A DNA stretch of 64,000 nt from JAJPHW01 sp963799065 (lineage in GTDB: Bacteria; Acidobacteriota; Terriglobia; Terriglobales; Acidobacteriaceae). The notes beneath the pieces were generated by a model. The model searched no databases, was not told the origin of the DNA, and saw only the letters and a program-made list of their open reading frames with translations. Positions 33,219 through 41,977 of this stretch are shown here, piece after piece. The DNA lies in contig CAWCVJ010000001.1 of the NCBI GenBank assembly GCA_963799065.1, positions 558,001 to 622,000 of the forward strand, in the 5' to 3' direction. A program made the translations under genes and the position numbers. The stretch's first letter is position 1. Each line of letters begins with the position of its first letter.

Positions 33219-33973
33219 GAATTGCGATTTCGCAGCCCACCTATTTGCCATGGCTCGGATATTTCGATCTTATCGATCAGGTGGACAAGTTCGTTTTTCT
33301 GGACGATGTGCAATTCGAGAAGCAATCGTGGCAGCAGCGGAATCGGATCAAGACTCCGACCGGACTGAGTTGGCTGACCGTGCCGGTCATCTTCCGAGGG
33401 CGACTGGGCCAGTTGATTAAGGATGTAGAAATTCGCGATCGTAATTTCGGACGGGACCATCTTCGTGCAATCGAATTGAACTATCGCCGGACTCCCTATT
33501 TCGATCTGTATTTTCCGGAGCTAAGCGATCGTCTTCGCTGCGGGTCGTCGAATCTGCTTGTGGATTTGAATTGTGGATCGATTCGTTGGTTGTTGGATGC
33601 GCTGGGAATTCGAACGCCGGTGCTACTCTCTTCGGAGCTCAGGCAGCAGGGCAGGCGCACGGAATTATTAGCCAACATTTGCAAGTCCCTCAGCGGCTCT
33701 CAGTACGTTTCACCTCTGGGATCGGCCGCCTATCTGCTGCAGGAAAAAGAAATTCTGCTTAACCAGGGAATCGACACCGTTTTCCAACACTATACGCATC
33801 CGACGTACACGCAACTGTTCGGACCCTTCGCTCCTCAGGCTTCCGTCATCGATCTTCTGTTCAATGAAGGACCTCGATCGCTGGAGACGATTCGACTCGG
33901 TCGTGGCTCCCCATGGTCGGCAGCCGAGGTCGCAGCGGTTTCGATGCCTGCGGTTACGCTTTCGACGGCTTGA
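33215..33973 (+). CDS. WbqC-like family protein
   Basis: This 252-residue protein matches the WbqC family throughout. It begins RIAISQPTYLPWLGYFDLID and continues FVFLDDVQFEKQSWQQRNRI. It ends with the region QHYTHPTYTQLFGPFAPQASVIDLLFNEGP. WbqC proteins occur in O-antigen and nonulosonic-acid clusters; their chemistry is not settled, though an acyl or formyl transfer role has been suspected. GTG is the start and overlaps the upstream stop (GTGA). It is convergent with the next, antisense gene, whose stop is adjacent. Confidence 0.85.
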   Translation: MRIAISQPTYLPWLGYFDLIDQVDKFVFLDDVQFEKQSWQQRNRIKTPTGLSWLTVPVIFRGRLGQLIKDVEIRDRNFGRDHLRAIELNYRRTPYFDLYFPELSDRLRCGSSNLLVDLNCGSIRWLLDALGIRTPVLLSSELRQQGRRTELLANICKSLSGSQYVSPLGSAAYLLQEKEILLNQGIDTVFQHYTHPTYTQLFGPFAPQASVIDLLFNEGPRSLETIRLGRGSPWSAAEVAAVSMPAVTLSTA

Positions 33974-34639
33974 TCATTTCTCTACGGTCACCAGCCAATC
34001 GGAGTTGAGGAGAGAGCGGTCCGCGAAAGTAGTCTCGCTTTTCTCGAAACTCAAACGGCTAAATTGCGCAAAATAAATTGGGACATCGTCGGCTGCGAGA
34101 AAGTGTTGGATCGTGCCGGCTTCGTTGGTTTCCGCGGTAGTCAGGCGATAGGTGTTGTTTTCGATCCGGTCTCCTTTCGCGAAGCGGCAATCTTCAGTGG
34201 TGCGCACCACGATGAACCCGCGACCGCCGGGAGTCAAGACGCGGTATGTTTCGTCGATCGCCCGCTGCATCTCGAGGGAGTTGCCATAGTAGAAAACCCC
34301 GTAACTCAATAGAATCTGGAAGCTGCTTTCTGGAAATGGAAGTGCGAGCATCGATGCCCTAGCCAAGAGTGCGGGGATATTCTCGAACTGAAGACGCTCC
34401 CGAGCGTACCGTAGGCCGATCGACGAAAGGTCAATTCCGAACGCCGTGAAACCCAAATCCGCGGCGAGTCTCAAGTGTCGTCCAGCCCCCACCCCGACAT
34501 CGAGAAAACGGGTGGCACCGGTAGGTTCCAGGCGGCCAAGGCTGGCCATCATAAATCGTACGACGTGGTCCGAGGGGTAGGCGGGGCGAAACCTAGAGTG
34601 CTGGTGGAGTTCGTCCCAGTGTTTCTCAGCGTCCTGCAT
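33974..34639 (-). CDS. SAM-dependent class I methyltransferase, antisense in the cluster
   Basis: This 221-residue protein has SAM-binding motif I (FLDVGVGAGRHLRLAADLGF), a following acidic position (FGIDLSSIGLRYARERL) and motif LLSYGVFYYGN. YRVLTPGGRGFIVVRT follows. It is a Methyltransf_11-type enzyme with unknown acceptor. It is on the minus strand between pseudaminic acid genes, tail to tail with the WbqC gene and divergent from pseI (86-base gap that should hold promoters for both). It interrupts the otherwise unidirectional cluster. Confidence 0.85.
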   Translation of the reverse strand: MQDAEKHWDELHQHSRFRPAYPSDHVVRFMMASLGRLEPTGATRFLDVGVGAGRHLRLAADLGFTAFGIDLSSIGLRYARERLQFENIPALLARASMLALPFPESSFQILLSYGVFYYGNSLEMQRAIDETYRVLTPGGRGFIVVRTTEDCRFAKGDRIENNTYRLTTAETNEAGTIQHFLAADDVPIYFAQFSRLSFEKSETTFADRSLLNSDWLVTVEK

Positions 34640-34725
34640 AGGTTCTCACAGGTTATCGCGGAAGATGCCGGAAGCAAACTTCGAGCTGAGTTGCTGAAGT
34701 TTACGATTACCATAATCATCAAGCG

Positions 34726-35826
34726 ATGTCTGGCAAAATTTCAGTTTCCTCCATTGAGGCAATTCGAGAAGGATTGAATGCTTCGCTTGTCGTCGGCCAG
34801 CGGAGGGTTGGTCCCAGCCATCCGGTTTATATCATCGCGGAATTGTCTGCCAATCACCACCAGGATTTCGATCAAGCCGTAAAGTTGGTCCACGCGGCCA
34901 AAGAGGCGGGCGCCGACGCGATCAAGTTGCAGACGTACACGCCCGATACCATCACGATCCAGAGCGACCGCGATTGTTTTCGGATTGCAGGCGGAACGGT
35001 ATGGGATGGCCGCACGCTGCACGAACTGTACGGAGAAGCCTTCACTCCGTGGGAGTGGCAGCCTAAGCTCAAGCGTCTGGCGGAGAACTTAGGTATGGAT
35101 TGCTTCTCGTCTCCCTTTGACGCCAGTGCAGTCGATTTCCTGGAGACGATGGACGTGCCCGCTTATAAAGTTGCATCGTTCGAAATCGTCGATATTCCCC
35201 TGATCAAGAAGATCGCGGCAACGGGCAAACCCATCCTCATGTCCACGGGTATGGCCACTGTGAAGGAGATTGAAGAAGCGCTAGCGGCAGCGGGCCGAGG
35301 GGCTGCTGTCGCACTCTTGAAGTGTACGAGTGCTTATCCTGCCGCCCCGGATGAGATGAATTTGCGAACTATTCCGGAGATGGCGCGCAGATTTGATTTG
35401 CCGGTCGGGTTGTCCGATCACAGCGACGGGATCGCCGTCCCGATAGCGGCGGTTTCATTGGGTGCCTGCATCGTGGAGAAGCACCTTACCCTGTCACGCA
35501 AGCGAAAAGGGCCCGACAGCTCATTTTCGCTCGAACCGCAGGAGTTCCAACAGATGGTCTCAGCGGTTCGTATCGCGGAGAGAGCTTTGGGCGCGGTTCA
35601 TTTTGGTGTGACCGAAAGGGAAGCCACGAGCCGTATGTTCCGCCGTTCATTATTTGTGGTTGCAGACGTCGAGAAGGGTGCAAGGTTTACCGAAAAGAAT
35701 GTGCGTTCGATTCGACCAGGACATGGTTTGCATACTCGATATATGGGTGCAGTACTGGGAAAGCGCGCGCAGTGCGACATCCGGCGGGGAACGCCGCTGA
35801 GTTGGGAATTGGTGGGCGGTTCATGA
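34726..35826 (+). CDS. pseI: Pseudaminic acid synthase PseI
   Basis: PseI condenses the 6-deoxy-altrose product of PseG with phosphoenolpyruvate to make pseudaminic acid. The 366-residue protein has a NeuB-type TIM barrel (VYIIAELSANHHQDFDQAVK, LGMDCFSSPFDASAVDFLE, LLKCTSAYPAAPDEMNLRTI). A C-terminal SAF antifreeze-like domain from about residue 305 has FTEKNVRSIRPGHGLH. The SANHHQDF form and the neighbouring pseG favour PseI over sialic or legionaminic acid synthases. It starts a new run after the antisense methyltransferase. Its stop overlaps the next start as ATGA. Confidence 0.92.
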   Translation: MSGKISVSSIEAIREGLNASLVVGQRRVGPSHPVYIIAELSANHHQDFDQAVKLVHAAKEAGADAIKLQTYTPDTITIQSDRDCFRIAGGTVWDGRTLHELYGEAFTPWEWQPKLKRLAENLGMDCFSSPFDASAVDFLETMDVPAYKVASFEIVDIPLIKKIAATGKPILMSTGMATVKEIEEALAAAGRGAAVALLKCTSAYPAAPDEMNLRTIPEMARRFDLPVGLSDHSDGIAVPIAAVSLGACIVEKHLTLSRKRKGPDSSFSLEPQEFQQMVSAVRIAERALGAVHFGVTEREATSRMFRRSLFVVADVEKGARFTEKNVRSIRPGHGLHTRYMGAVLGKRAQCDIRRGTPLSWELVGGS

Positions 35827-36905
35827 GGATCGTGTCTTCGCTGTGCAAACGCATACTTTATCCCAGTCTGTCGAAGTCAGGTTATTTTCGAACACTTGAT
35901 TTAGGAGATGCACCGACCGTCCTGACATACCACGGTGTCTTGCCGCCGGGTTACAGCAGGATCGATCCGCAATTGGATGGAGCGATGCTTCCGGTCGAGG
36001 CGTTCGATCGCCAAATCGCCTTCCTGACGCGATACTACACCGTGATTTCTCCGGAACAATTCCGTCGTTGGATACTGGGCGAAGTCAATCTACCGTCGAG
36101 GTGTGTATTGCTGACCTGTGACGATGGGTTGCTGAACCAGTGCCGGCGAATGGTTCCGATACTCGAGAGATACGGAGTCAGTTGTCTTTTCTTTGTGTTG
36201 GGAGCGACGGAAATGCTTTGGCACGAGGAGTTGTACCTCATGCTGCGGGACAAGCGGAGACCGTTTGAGCTTCGCATCCCAGGATTCACGTCTGGGCAAC
36301 AAGTCAACTCAGCGGGGGAGGCACACTTACTATGGCGCTCTCTTATGGAAAAGTTTGCTGGATTGGATCGTTCGAGGCGGGAAGACGCGATGCGGCAGAT
36401 CCGAACCGGACTGGACAGGCAGGAAGATTGGAGGGCCGACTATTGGACGAACCCGTCTTTGCGTGAGCGCTTCTTCACCATGCAAGAATCAGATCTCTCC
36501 TACATGGTTTCCCGTGGCATGTCCGTAGGCGCGCACTCGGTGTCTCATGCCCGGCTCTCTGGCTTGTCCGATAAAGATGCGCGAGAGGAAATTTCATGTT
36601 CCGGGGAGAGGCTGAGATCTGTTTTGCCGAATCGTGCCTGGGCGTTCGCCTATCCCTTTGGAGATTCGGCTTCAGTGGGGCCGAGAGAAATGCGAATGGC
36701 CGAAGAAGCGGGATATGTCTGCGCGTTCGTGAATAAAGAAGGATTGGCCAGCGCGAGGCCGGGTTTGCGGTTCGCCATCCCCCGCATCCACGTAACCGGG
36801 GACATGAGTCTGACCGAGTTGGAAGCCCATCTATCGGGCTTTTATCGGACACTCCGTATGCGGGTGCCAGGCAAGAAAGGCGCCTGGAGGGCGGCGAGCT
36901 CATGA
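35823..36905 (+). CDS. Polysaccharide deacetylase (NodB-type)
   Basis: The 360-residue protein has a NodB homology domain that removes N- or O-acetyl groups from sugars with a metal. VLTYHGVLPPGYSRIDPQL near residue 35 precedes the metal-binding aspartates in VLLTCDDGLLNQC (about residue 95). GAHSVSHARLSGLSDKDA near residue 235 gives the paired histidines, and FAYPFGDSASVG follows. There is no signal peptide, which favours a cytosolic role on a precursor. The ATG overlaps the pseI stop, so it is coupled to it. An in-frame extension upstream inside pseI is rejected. Confidence 0.85.
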   Translation: MRIVSSLCKRILYPSLSKSGYFRTLDLGDAPTVLTYHGVLPPGYSRIDPQLDGAMLPVEAFDRQIAFLTRYYTVISPEQFRRWILGEVNLPSRCVLLTCDDGLLNQCRRMVPILERYGVSCLFFVLGATEMLWHEELYLMLRDKRRPFELRIPGFTSGQQVNSAGEAHLLWRSLMEKFAGLDRSRREDAMRQIRTGLDRQEDWRADYWTNPSLRERFFTMQESDLSYMVSRGMSVGAHSVSHARLSGLSDKDAREEISCSGERLRSVLPNRAWAFAYPFGDSASVGPREMRMAEEAGYVCAFVNKEGLASARPGLRFAIPRIHVTGDMSLTELEAHLSGFYRTLRMRVPGKKGAWRAASS

Positions 36906-38668
36906 AGATCGAGATCATACGTGAAATTCCCGATGATGAGGGAGTGCGTGCCAGCTGGAATGGCTTGGTCCGGCAAATGGAACAGCCGGAGATTTTTTAT
37001 ACCTACGAATGGGCGCGGGCGGTGCAAAGCGCGTATGCGCAGACGCTGCCTCCACTATTGGTTTGTGGCTACCAAGGCAACGAACTGGCAGGAGTAGTCG
37101 CCTTGACGCAGCACACGGACGGAAGATCAGTCTCGTTTCTGACCAGGACAACCGGTGACTACTGCGACTTCGTCAGTCGTCCGGAACTTCGCTCTGAATT
37201 TGTCAGAGCCACACTGGGCGCATTGCGGAGAATCGGTATTTGTAACATATGGTTGGCGAACTTACCTGCCCTCTCGGCAACGTCCCGTTGTTTGCCCAAA
37301 CTTCTTGGCCAGGCAGGATTCTATTATTTTTCTCACGACGCCTACCGGTGTGCGCGGGTGGATACGGTAGAGCCGGTTCCCACGGAGGCCGGTTCCCAGG
37401 AGCTGCAGCGGAAACAGAATATTCGACGGAAGATGAAAAAGCTTGAGCCATTAGTTTTGAAGCACCTCGCCCCGGACGGAGTGCAAGAATTTCTTCCGCA
37501 ATTTGCTCTGCAACATGTGTCAAGATTTCTGGCTCATGGGCAGTTGAGTAACTTAATCCAGCCAGAGAGGAGAGCATTTCTTCGGGACTTGGCGTACGAA
37601 CTGGGGCGCACGGGATGGCTAAAGTTTACTCAGTTGGAGAGCGCAGGAGTTCCGGTTGCTTCCAATTACGGGTTCCAATTTGAAGGGCACTGGTTCTGGT
37701 ATCAGCCGACCTTCGACTGGAATTATGCGAAGCAGTTACCCGGGCTTTGTCTGCTGACGAAGATCGTCGAGGAGGCCAACAGAGACAGCACGGTGACGCT
37801 GGTGGATTTGGGGTTGGGGGAGGAGGAGTATAAGACCCGCATGGCAACCGGGCATTGGCAAACGCGACAGGTGACGGCATCGCGCTCGATCCTGAGTTGC
37901 GCCTATCGAGGCGCAGTTTATCTATTGGCCAAAACGGTCAAGCGTAGCGCGCGCGCGGAACGACTGGCGCGAAAAGTCTCGGTTGCGATGGCCGATATGG
38001 AAAGCCAATTGGCCATCCGGGGCGCGGCTGCGATCGTCCCGATTTCAAAATCTTTGGCTCAGCGAGCTGCGCATCACACACGGCTCTGTTTTTTCGAATG
38101 GCCGGACGACCCACGCCCCCGCGATGAGAGCGGAGAGCTGTTTCTCCGGCCGGTCGACCTTGAGCTGCTCTCCAGCGCCGCCATGCGGCTAGCGAAAGAC
38201 AACGACGCGCTGACTTATCTCTGTCGAGCAGCGCAAAGGTTGCGGTCCGGAACGAGTCGGGCGTTCGCGCTGACATCCGGCGGCTGTGAGTTTCTGCATT
38301 TCTGCTGGACAACCCAATTCGAAGGCTTTGCGCTCTCCGAGATTCAGCACTGTTTGCGAGCGCCTGGGCCCGCGAGTGAGCTGATTTACGACTGTTGGAC
38401 TCCGCTCCGACATCGTGAAAAAGGATATTACATAAAGGCGGTGAGCCTGTTGGGATCGAAGCTGCGGGGCGAGGGAACTCCGGCGTGGATTTTCAGTGCG
38501 TCGACCAATGTGGCGTCGATGCAGGGAATCGAAAAAGCGGGATTTGTGAAACGGTTCTCTATCAGCCAGTGGAAAATCTTTGGTCGAGCATTACCCGTAA
38601 AACTAAGTTCCGTAAAAGAAGCGGAAACTCAAATCGTCGGTCCTCTGCTTCGGGCGGAAACCACGTAA
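36902..38668 (+). CDS. Double acyltransferase: FemAB/BioF2-like N-terminus fused to a GNAT C-terminus
   Basis: This 588-residue protein has two acyltransferase-like halves. Residues 1 to about 340 follow the BioF2/FemAB pattern used in polysaccharide clusters, including FYTYEWARAVQSAYAQTLPP, KQNIRRKMKKLEPLVLKHL, FEGHWFWYQPTFDWNYA and LVDLGLGEEEYKTRMA. A charged linker follows. From about 400 a GNAT-like region ends with LIYDCWTPLRHREKGYY and IFSASTNVASMQGIEKAGFV, which is the usual GNAT pattern (outgoing strand, then N...S...K.GF). No pseH is found, so the C-terminal half could supply that N-acetylation; this is inference. The start overlaps the deacetylase stop (ATGA). Confidence 0.75.
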   Translation: MKIEIIREIPDDEGVRASWNGLVRQMEQPEIFYTYEWARAVQSAYAQTLPPLLVCGYQGNELAGVVALTQHTDGRSVSFLTRTTGDYCDFVSRPELRSEFVRATLGALRRIGICNIWLANLPALSATSRCLPKLLGQAGFYYFSHDAYRCARVDTVEPVPTEAGSQELQRKQNIRRKMKKLEPLVLKHLAPDGVQEFLPQFALQHVSRFLAHGQLSNLIQPERRAFLRDLAYELGRTGWLKFTQLESAGVPVASNYGFQFEGHWFWYQPTFDWNYAKQLPGLCLLTKIVEEANRDSTVTLVDLGLGEEEYKTRMATGHWQTRQVTASRSILSCAYRGAVYLLAKTVKRSARAERLARKVSVAMADMESQLAIRGAAAIVPISKSLAQRAAHHTRLCFFEWPDDPRPRDESGELFLRPVDLELLSSAAMRLAKDNDALTYLCRAAQRLRSGTSRAFALTSGGCEFLHFCWTTQFEGFALSEIQHCLRAPGPASELIYDCWTPLRHREKGYYIKAVSLLGSKLRGEGTPAWIFSASTNVASMQGIEKAGFVKRFSISQWKIFGRALPVKLSSVKEAETQIVGPLLRAETT

Positions 38669-38674
38669 ATCTAA

Positions 38675-40390
38675 ATGAGAATCCTCCTTCTCCATCCCAA
38701 CGATGTGGTTGACCGCACCAGCCAGCGCGGCCGTTGGGATTTGATCGTCGATCTAGGGCGTGCGCCTGTAGCGGCTTACGAAACCTGGTCTCGCGAAACC
38801 GGAAGTCCGGTTCTCGCGCTTGCGGAGTTTTCAAAGGGGATGGCGGATGTCAGGAGTCTGCGGGATGTTTTTCAAAATAGCGCCGATCAAATGGTCGATG
38901 AGGTGGGCATCGATTGGTGGGAACTCCTCAAGCTCAATTTGGTGGCGGAGTTCTTGCAGATAAGTTTATTGCGACGATTCGCTGGAAGGATTGAGCGAAG
39001 GGACGAGGTATGGATATCCCGCCATGACTACAGAGGGGCGGCGCTGGGAGTATTTACGGGGAGAGAGGTCCGAGTGATTGAGCACACGGTAAGTCCGATC
39101 GCCGCCACACTCCGGAAATGCCGCGATTTCTTGCTTGACTTGGATGGCACTCAGATGGGGCAAGTGGTCAGGGATAAGTTCGATCCTCACCACGAGCTAC
39201 GACGCAGGTTTGCCAAAACAGACGCCATTCGTGAAGACTGTTTCCTGCTTCCCTCCGCTTATATCGGTGTTTCTCGCAGCGCAGCCGACTACGCGAAACA
39301 AAACCCGCAACAGCGGTTTGTGATGATGTATGCGAGAAAGAGCGCAGAACTGCCCGATCTTCCGCCCAATGTGTCCGCAGGGTTACTCGATGGATATTTT
39401 TCCCTCCAGGAACCGAAGGCGCTTGCCGGACTTCTCAAGGCTTGGGGTGCGTTAAGGGCGAGAAGCGCTGCGACCGTTGCAGAGTTTGACGCTGCCAACC
39501 GTGCAGGTGTGCTGGATAAGATCCCGCCCATGTTGGCTTGGGGGCTATCGGTACGGAACGCCTGGATGGAAGTTTTTAAGACGAACCGTATTTCAGGATG
39601 CTTTTGCGCGGACGACAGCAACCTTTATACGCGCGTGCCGCTGATGCTCGCACATAAGGCGGGCGTCCCCACTGTGACTCGCCATCACGGAGCGATGGAT
39701 TTTGTCATGGCGGTAAAGAGGGTTTACGGCGGCTACGAGGCGAAGACGGAGTTGGAACGAGATTACTTGTTGCGGCAGTGCTCTGTGCCGGCAAAAGCGG
39801 TGAGTCTGCAGCCCTCTGGGGCGCAGCTCGCACCAGAATTCCCGATGAACTCCGCAGCCGGTTACCTTACGTTTTTCACGGAGCCGTACGGTGCGGAGTC
39901 TTGGAGGACGGATGAGGTTTATTCCGAGATGCTGCCCCAACTGATGGCGATGACCCGAGGCGCCGGCTGGCGGCTGGCGTTCAAAGTCCACCCTTTCGAG
40001 AGCGCGAAGGGGCATCGACGGTTGCTGAGACGGCATCTTCGCCCGGATTCGGCCGCCCGGATCGATGTCTTCGACGGAGCCATGCCGGAATCGTTGTGGG
40101 CTGAGACCAGAGTCGCGATTACCGTGGAATCGAGCATGGCGATGGAATGTGCGCGCAGGGGAGTGCCGATTTTTCTTTGCGGTTGGCTGCGCTCTCCGTT
40201 TTGCGAGTATCAGACCCAGTTCGCCCGGTTCGGTATGGGGCAGGTGCTGGAGAAAGTGGGAGACATTGCCTGTGTGCCGAAGTTGCTGGCTCAGTTCCAG
40301 TACAACGCGCAAAGGCGAGAGGACGTTTTGCCGTCTCAAGCTACAGGCCAAGGCGATCCCCATGGAATGGCGGCTCTTTTCGGGAAATAA
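38675..40390 (+). CDS. Putative GT-B glycosyltransferase, possible nonulosonic acid transferase
   Basis: This 571-residue protein is not firmly recognised. The N-terminus MRILLLHPNDVVDRTSQRGR looks like a Rossmann domain. The C-terminal half has FKVHPFESAKGHRRLLRRHL near residue 435 and AITVESSMAMECARRGVPIF near residue 485. These resemble the nucleotide-binding end of capsule (KpsC/KpsS-like) and CDP-glycerol-type transferases. Its position between the pseudaminic acid genes and the flippase suggests transfer of the CMP-sugar. No signal peptide or membrane segment is seen. It starts six bases after the acyltransferase gene. Confidence 0.6.
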   Translation: MRILLLHPNDVVDRTSQRGRWDLIVDLGRAPVAAYETWSRETGSPVLALAEFSKGMADVRSLRDVFQNSADQMVDEVGIDWWELLKLNLVAEFLQISLLRRFAGRIERRDEVWISRHDYRGAALGVFTGREVRVIEHTVSPIAATLRKCRDFLLDLDGTQMGQVVRDKFDPHHELRRRFAKTDAIREDCFLLPSAYIGVSRSAADYAKQNPQQRFVMMYARKSAELPDLPPNVSAGLLDGYFSLQEPKALAGLLKAWGALRARSAATVAEFDAANRAGVLDKIPPMLAWGLSVRNAWMEVFKTNRISGCFCADDSNLYTRVPLMLAHKAGVPTVTRHHGAMDFVMAVKRVYGGYEAKTELERDYLLRQCSVPAKAVSLQPSGAQLAPEFPMNSAAGYLTFFTEPYGAESWRTDEVYSEMLPQLMAMTRGAGWRLAFKVHPFESAKGHRRLLRRHLRPDSAARIDVFDGAMPESLWAETRVAITVESSMAMECARRGVPIFLCGWLRSPFCEYQTQFARFGMGQVLEKVGDIACVPKLLAQFQYNAQRREDVLPSQATGQGDPHGMAALFGK

Positions 40391-40408
40391 AGGACGAGGT
40401 TGGTTTTG

Positions 40409-41977
40409 ATGGCCACTGGAACGGCGGTCGCGCAAGTCGCGAGGGAAGCGGACTTCCGCGCTCATATCGGAGATATTTCGCGGCAGTCGTCAATTTATTT
40501 TGCGGGAACAGTTTTTGCGACGGGCGCGGGATATTTCTTCAAAGTCTATCTCGCTCGAGTGCTGGGGGCCGAGGCGCTGGGAATTTATGCGCTCGGCATG
40601 ACCGTGATTGGATTCGTTGGGCTGTTCAACACATTTGGCTTGCCCCAGTCCGCGGTGAGGTTCGCCGCGACTTACACTGCGAATCGCGACTTTGATCTTC
40701 TTCGCGGTTTCCTCTTGCGTGGTGTCACGGTACTTTTAATTGCGAACCTGGTGTGCGCTGGACTCGTGGTTTGGTGGGGGCCGTGGATCGGATCGCATTT
40801 CTATCACACGTCCGGACTGAAACCTCTGATGAAGTGGCTTGCGGTCATTATGTTGTGCGGAGCGTTGAACGGTTTTCTGGGGCAAGCCTTGGCGGGTTAT
40901 AAGCAAGTGGCGCGCCGTACCCTGCTGACGAATTTTATAGGAACTCCCTTGACCATATGCTTTACGGTGGGGCTGATCAGCTTCGGCATGGGGTTGCAGG
41001 GGTACGTTCTGGCGCAAGCGCTTTCTGGGATATGCCTTTTGTTTTTGCTGAGCGCCGCGGTGTGGGGTGCGACTCCGGCGTTAGCCCGCACCGCAGGTGC
41101 GGTTCCGCCATTACAAAAGGAGGTGTTGAATTTTTCTGCCGCGCTGTTTGGAGTGGGGATGATGGAATATGCGCTGGGGCAGGCGGATGCGATTATGGTA
41201 GGACGTTTTCGTAATCCCCGAGATGTGGGCATCTATGCGGTCGCCACCGGACTTGTGGGATTCGTTCCCATTTTATTGCAATCGACAAACCAGATATTCG
41301 CTCCTACCATCGCCGGGATGCATGCTCGCGGAGAACATCTATTGCTGGGAAAAATTTTCCAAACGATTACCAAGTGGATATTGGGCTTTACCCTTCCCCT
41401 GGTGTTCGTTATTGTGAGCTTCGCCCGCCCGATGATGAGAATCTTCGGTGCGGAATTTGAACCAGGCGCCCTGGTTCTAATCTTGGGTGCTTGCGGTCAG
41501 CTTATCAACTGTGCGGTGGGTCCGGTAGGTTTCTTGTTGTTAATGTCCGGCAATCAAAAGAGGTTGATACGAGTGGAGTTCGCTATGGCCGCACTCATAT
41601 TGGTGTTGAACCGACTCCTGATTCCTGCGTGGGGGTTAGCGGGCGCAGCCGCCGCCTCGGCTATCACCACAGTGGGAACGAATCTTTGGTGCCTTTATGA
41701 AGTGCGGAACAGCTTGGGGATATGGCCTTACAACCGAAGCTACTTGCGCTTGATCATTCCCGCCGCCGGAGCCTTAGCGACCATCTCCTTCACAAAAGTT
41801 GAATGCAACTTCTTGCGACCGGAGTGGCTGCAAATTGTAGCTGCGATTCTCGTGGGGTTTGGCACGTTTGTGGCAATGGCTCTTCCTTTTGGGCTGGATA
41901 TGGACGACCGTATGATTGTGGGTGCGATCCGAAACCGTTTGGGCTGGCACGATCATGCCGCGGAGAAACGCCCATGA
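40409..41977 (+). CDS. Wzx-type oligosaccharide flippase
   Basis: This 522-residue inner-membrane protein of the MOP/PST superfamily has about 14 hydrophobic segments. It begins with ISRQSSIYFAGTVFATGAGYFFKVYLARVLGAEALGIYA in two parts, the usual flippase opening. A central EVLNFSAALFGVGMMEYALGQ / ADAIMVGRF motif and AGAAAASAITTVGTNLWCLY follow. It should move the undecaprenyl-linked repeat unit across the membrane. ATG at 40409 preceded by GAGG is used; two TTG codons lie upstream. Its stop overlaps the next small gene as ATGA. Confidence 0.9.
   Translation: MATGTAVAQVAREADFRAHIGDISRQSSIYFAGTVFATGAGYFFKVYLARVLGAEALGIYALGMTVIGFVGLFNTFGLPQSAVRFAATYTANRDFDLLRGFLLRGVTVLLIANLVCAGLVVWWGPWIGSHFYHTSGLKPLMKWLAVIMLCGALNGFLGQALAGYKQVARRTLLTNFIGTPLTICFTVGLISFGMGLQGYVLAQALSGICLLFLLSAAVWGATPALARTAGAVPPLQKEVLNFSAALFGVGMMEYALGQADAIMVGRFRNPRDVGIYAVATGLVGFVPILLQSTNQIFAPTIAGMHARGEHLLLGKIFQTITKWILGFTLPLVFVIVSFARPMMRIFGAEFEPGALVLILGACGQLINCAVGPVGFLLLMSGNQKRLIRVEFAMAALILVLNRLLIPAWGLAGAAAASAITTVGTNLWCLYEVRNSLGIWPYNRSYLRLIIPAAGALATISFTKVECNFLRPEWLQIVAAILVGFGTFVAMALPFGLDMDDRMIVGAIRNRLGWHDHAAEKRP

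Noticed and set aside
30282..35826. Sialic (NeuB) or legionaminic acid pathway instead of pseudaminic acid
   Set aside because: PseB-type inverting dehydratase, PseC and PseG are specific to pseudaminic acid, and no NeuC/LegG-type epimerase-hydrolase is present.
39593..40465. Minus-strand open frame of 290 codons
   Set aside because: Opposite the end of the putative transferase and the start of the flippase; no supporting features.
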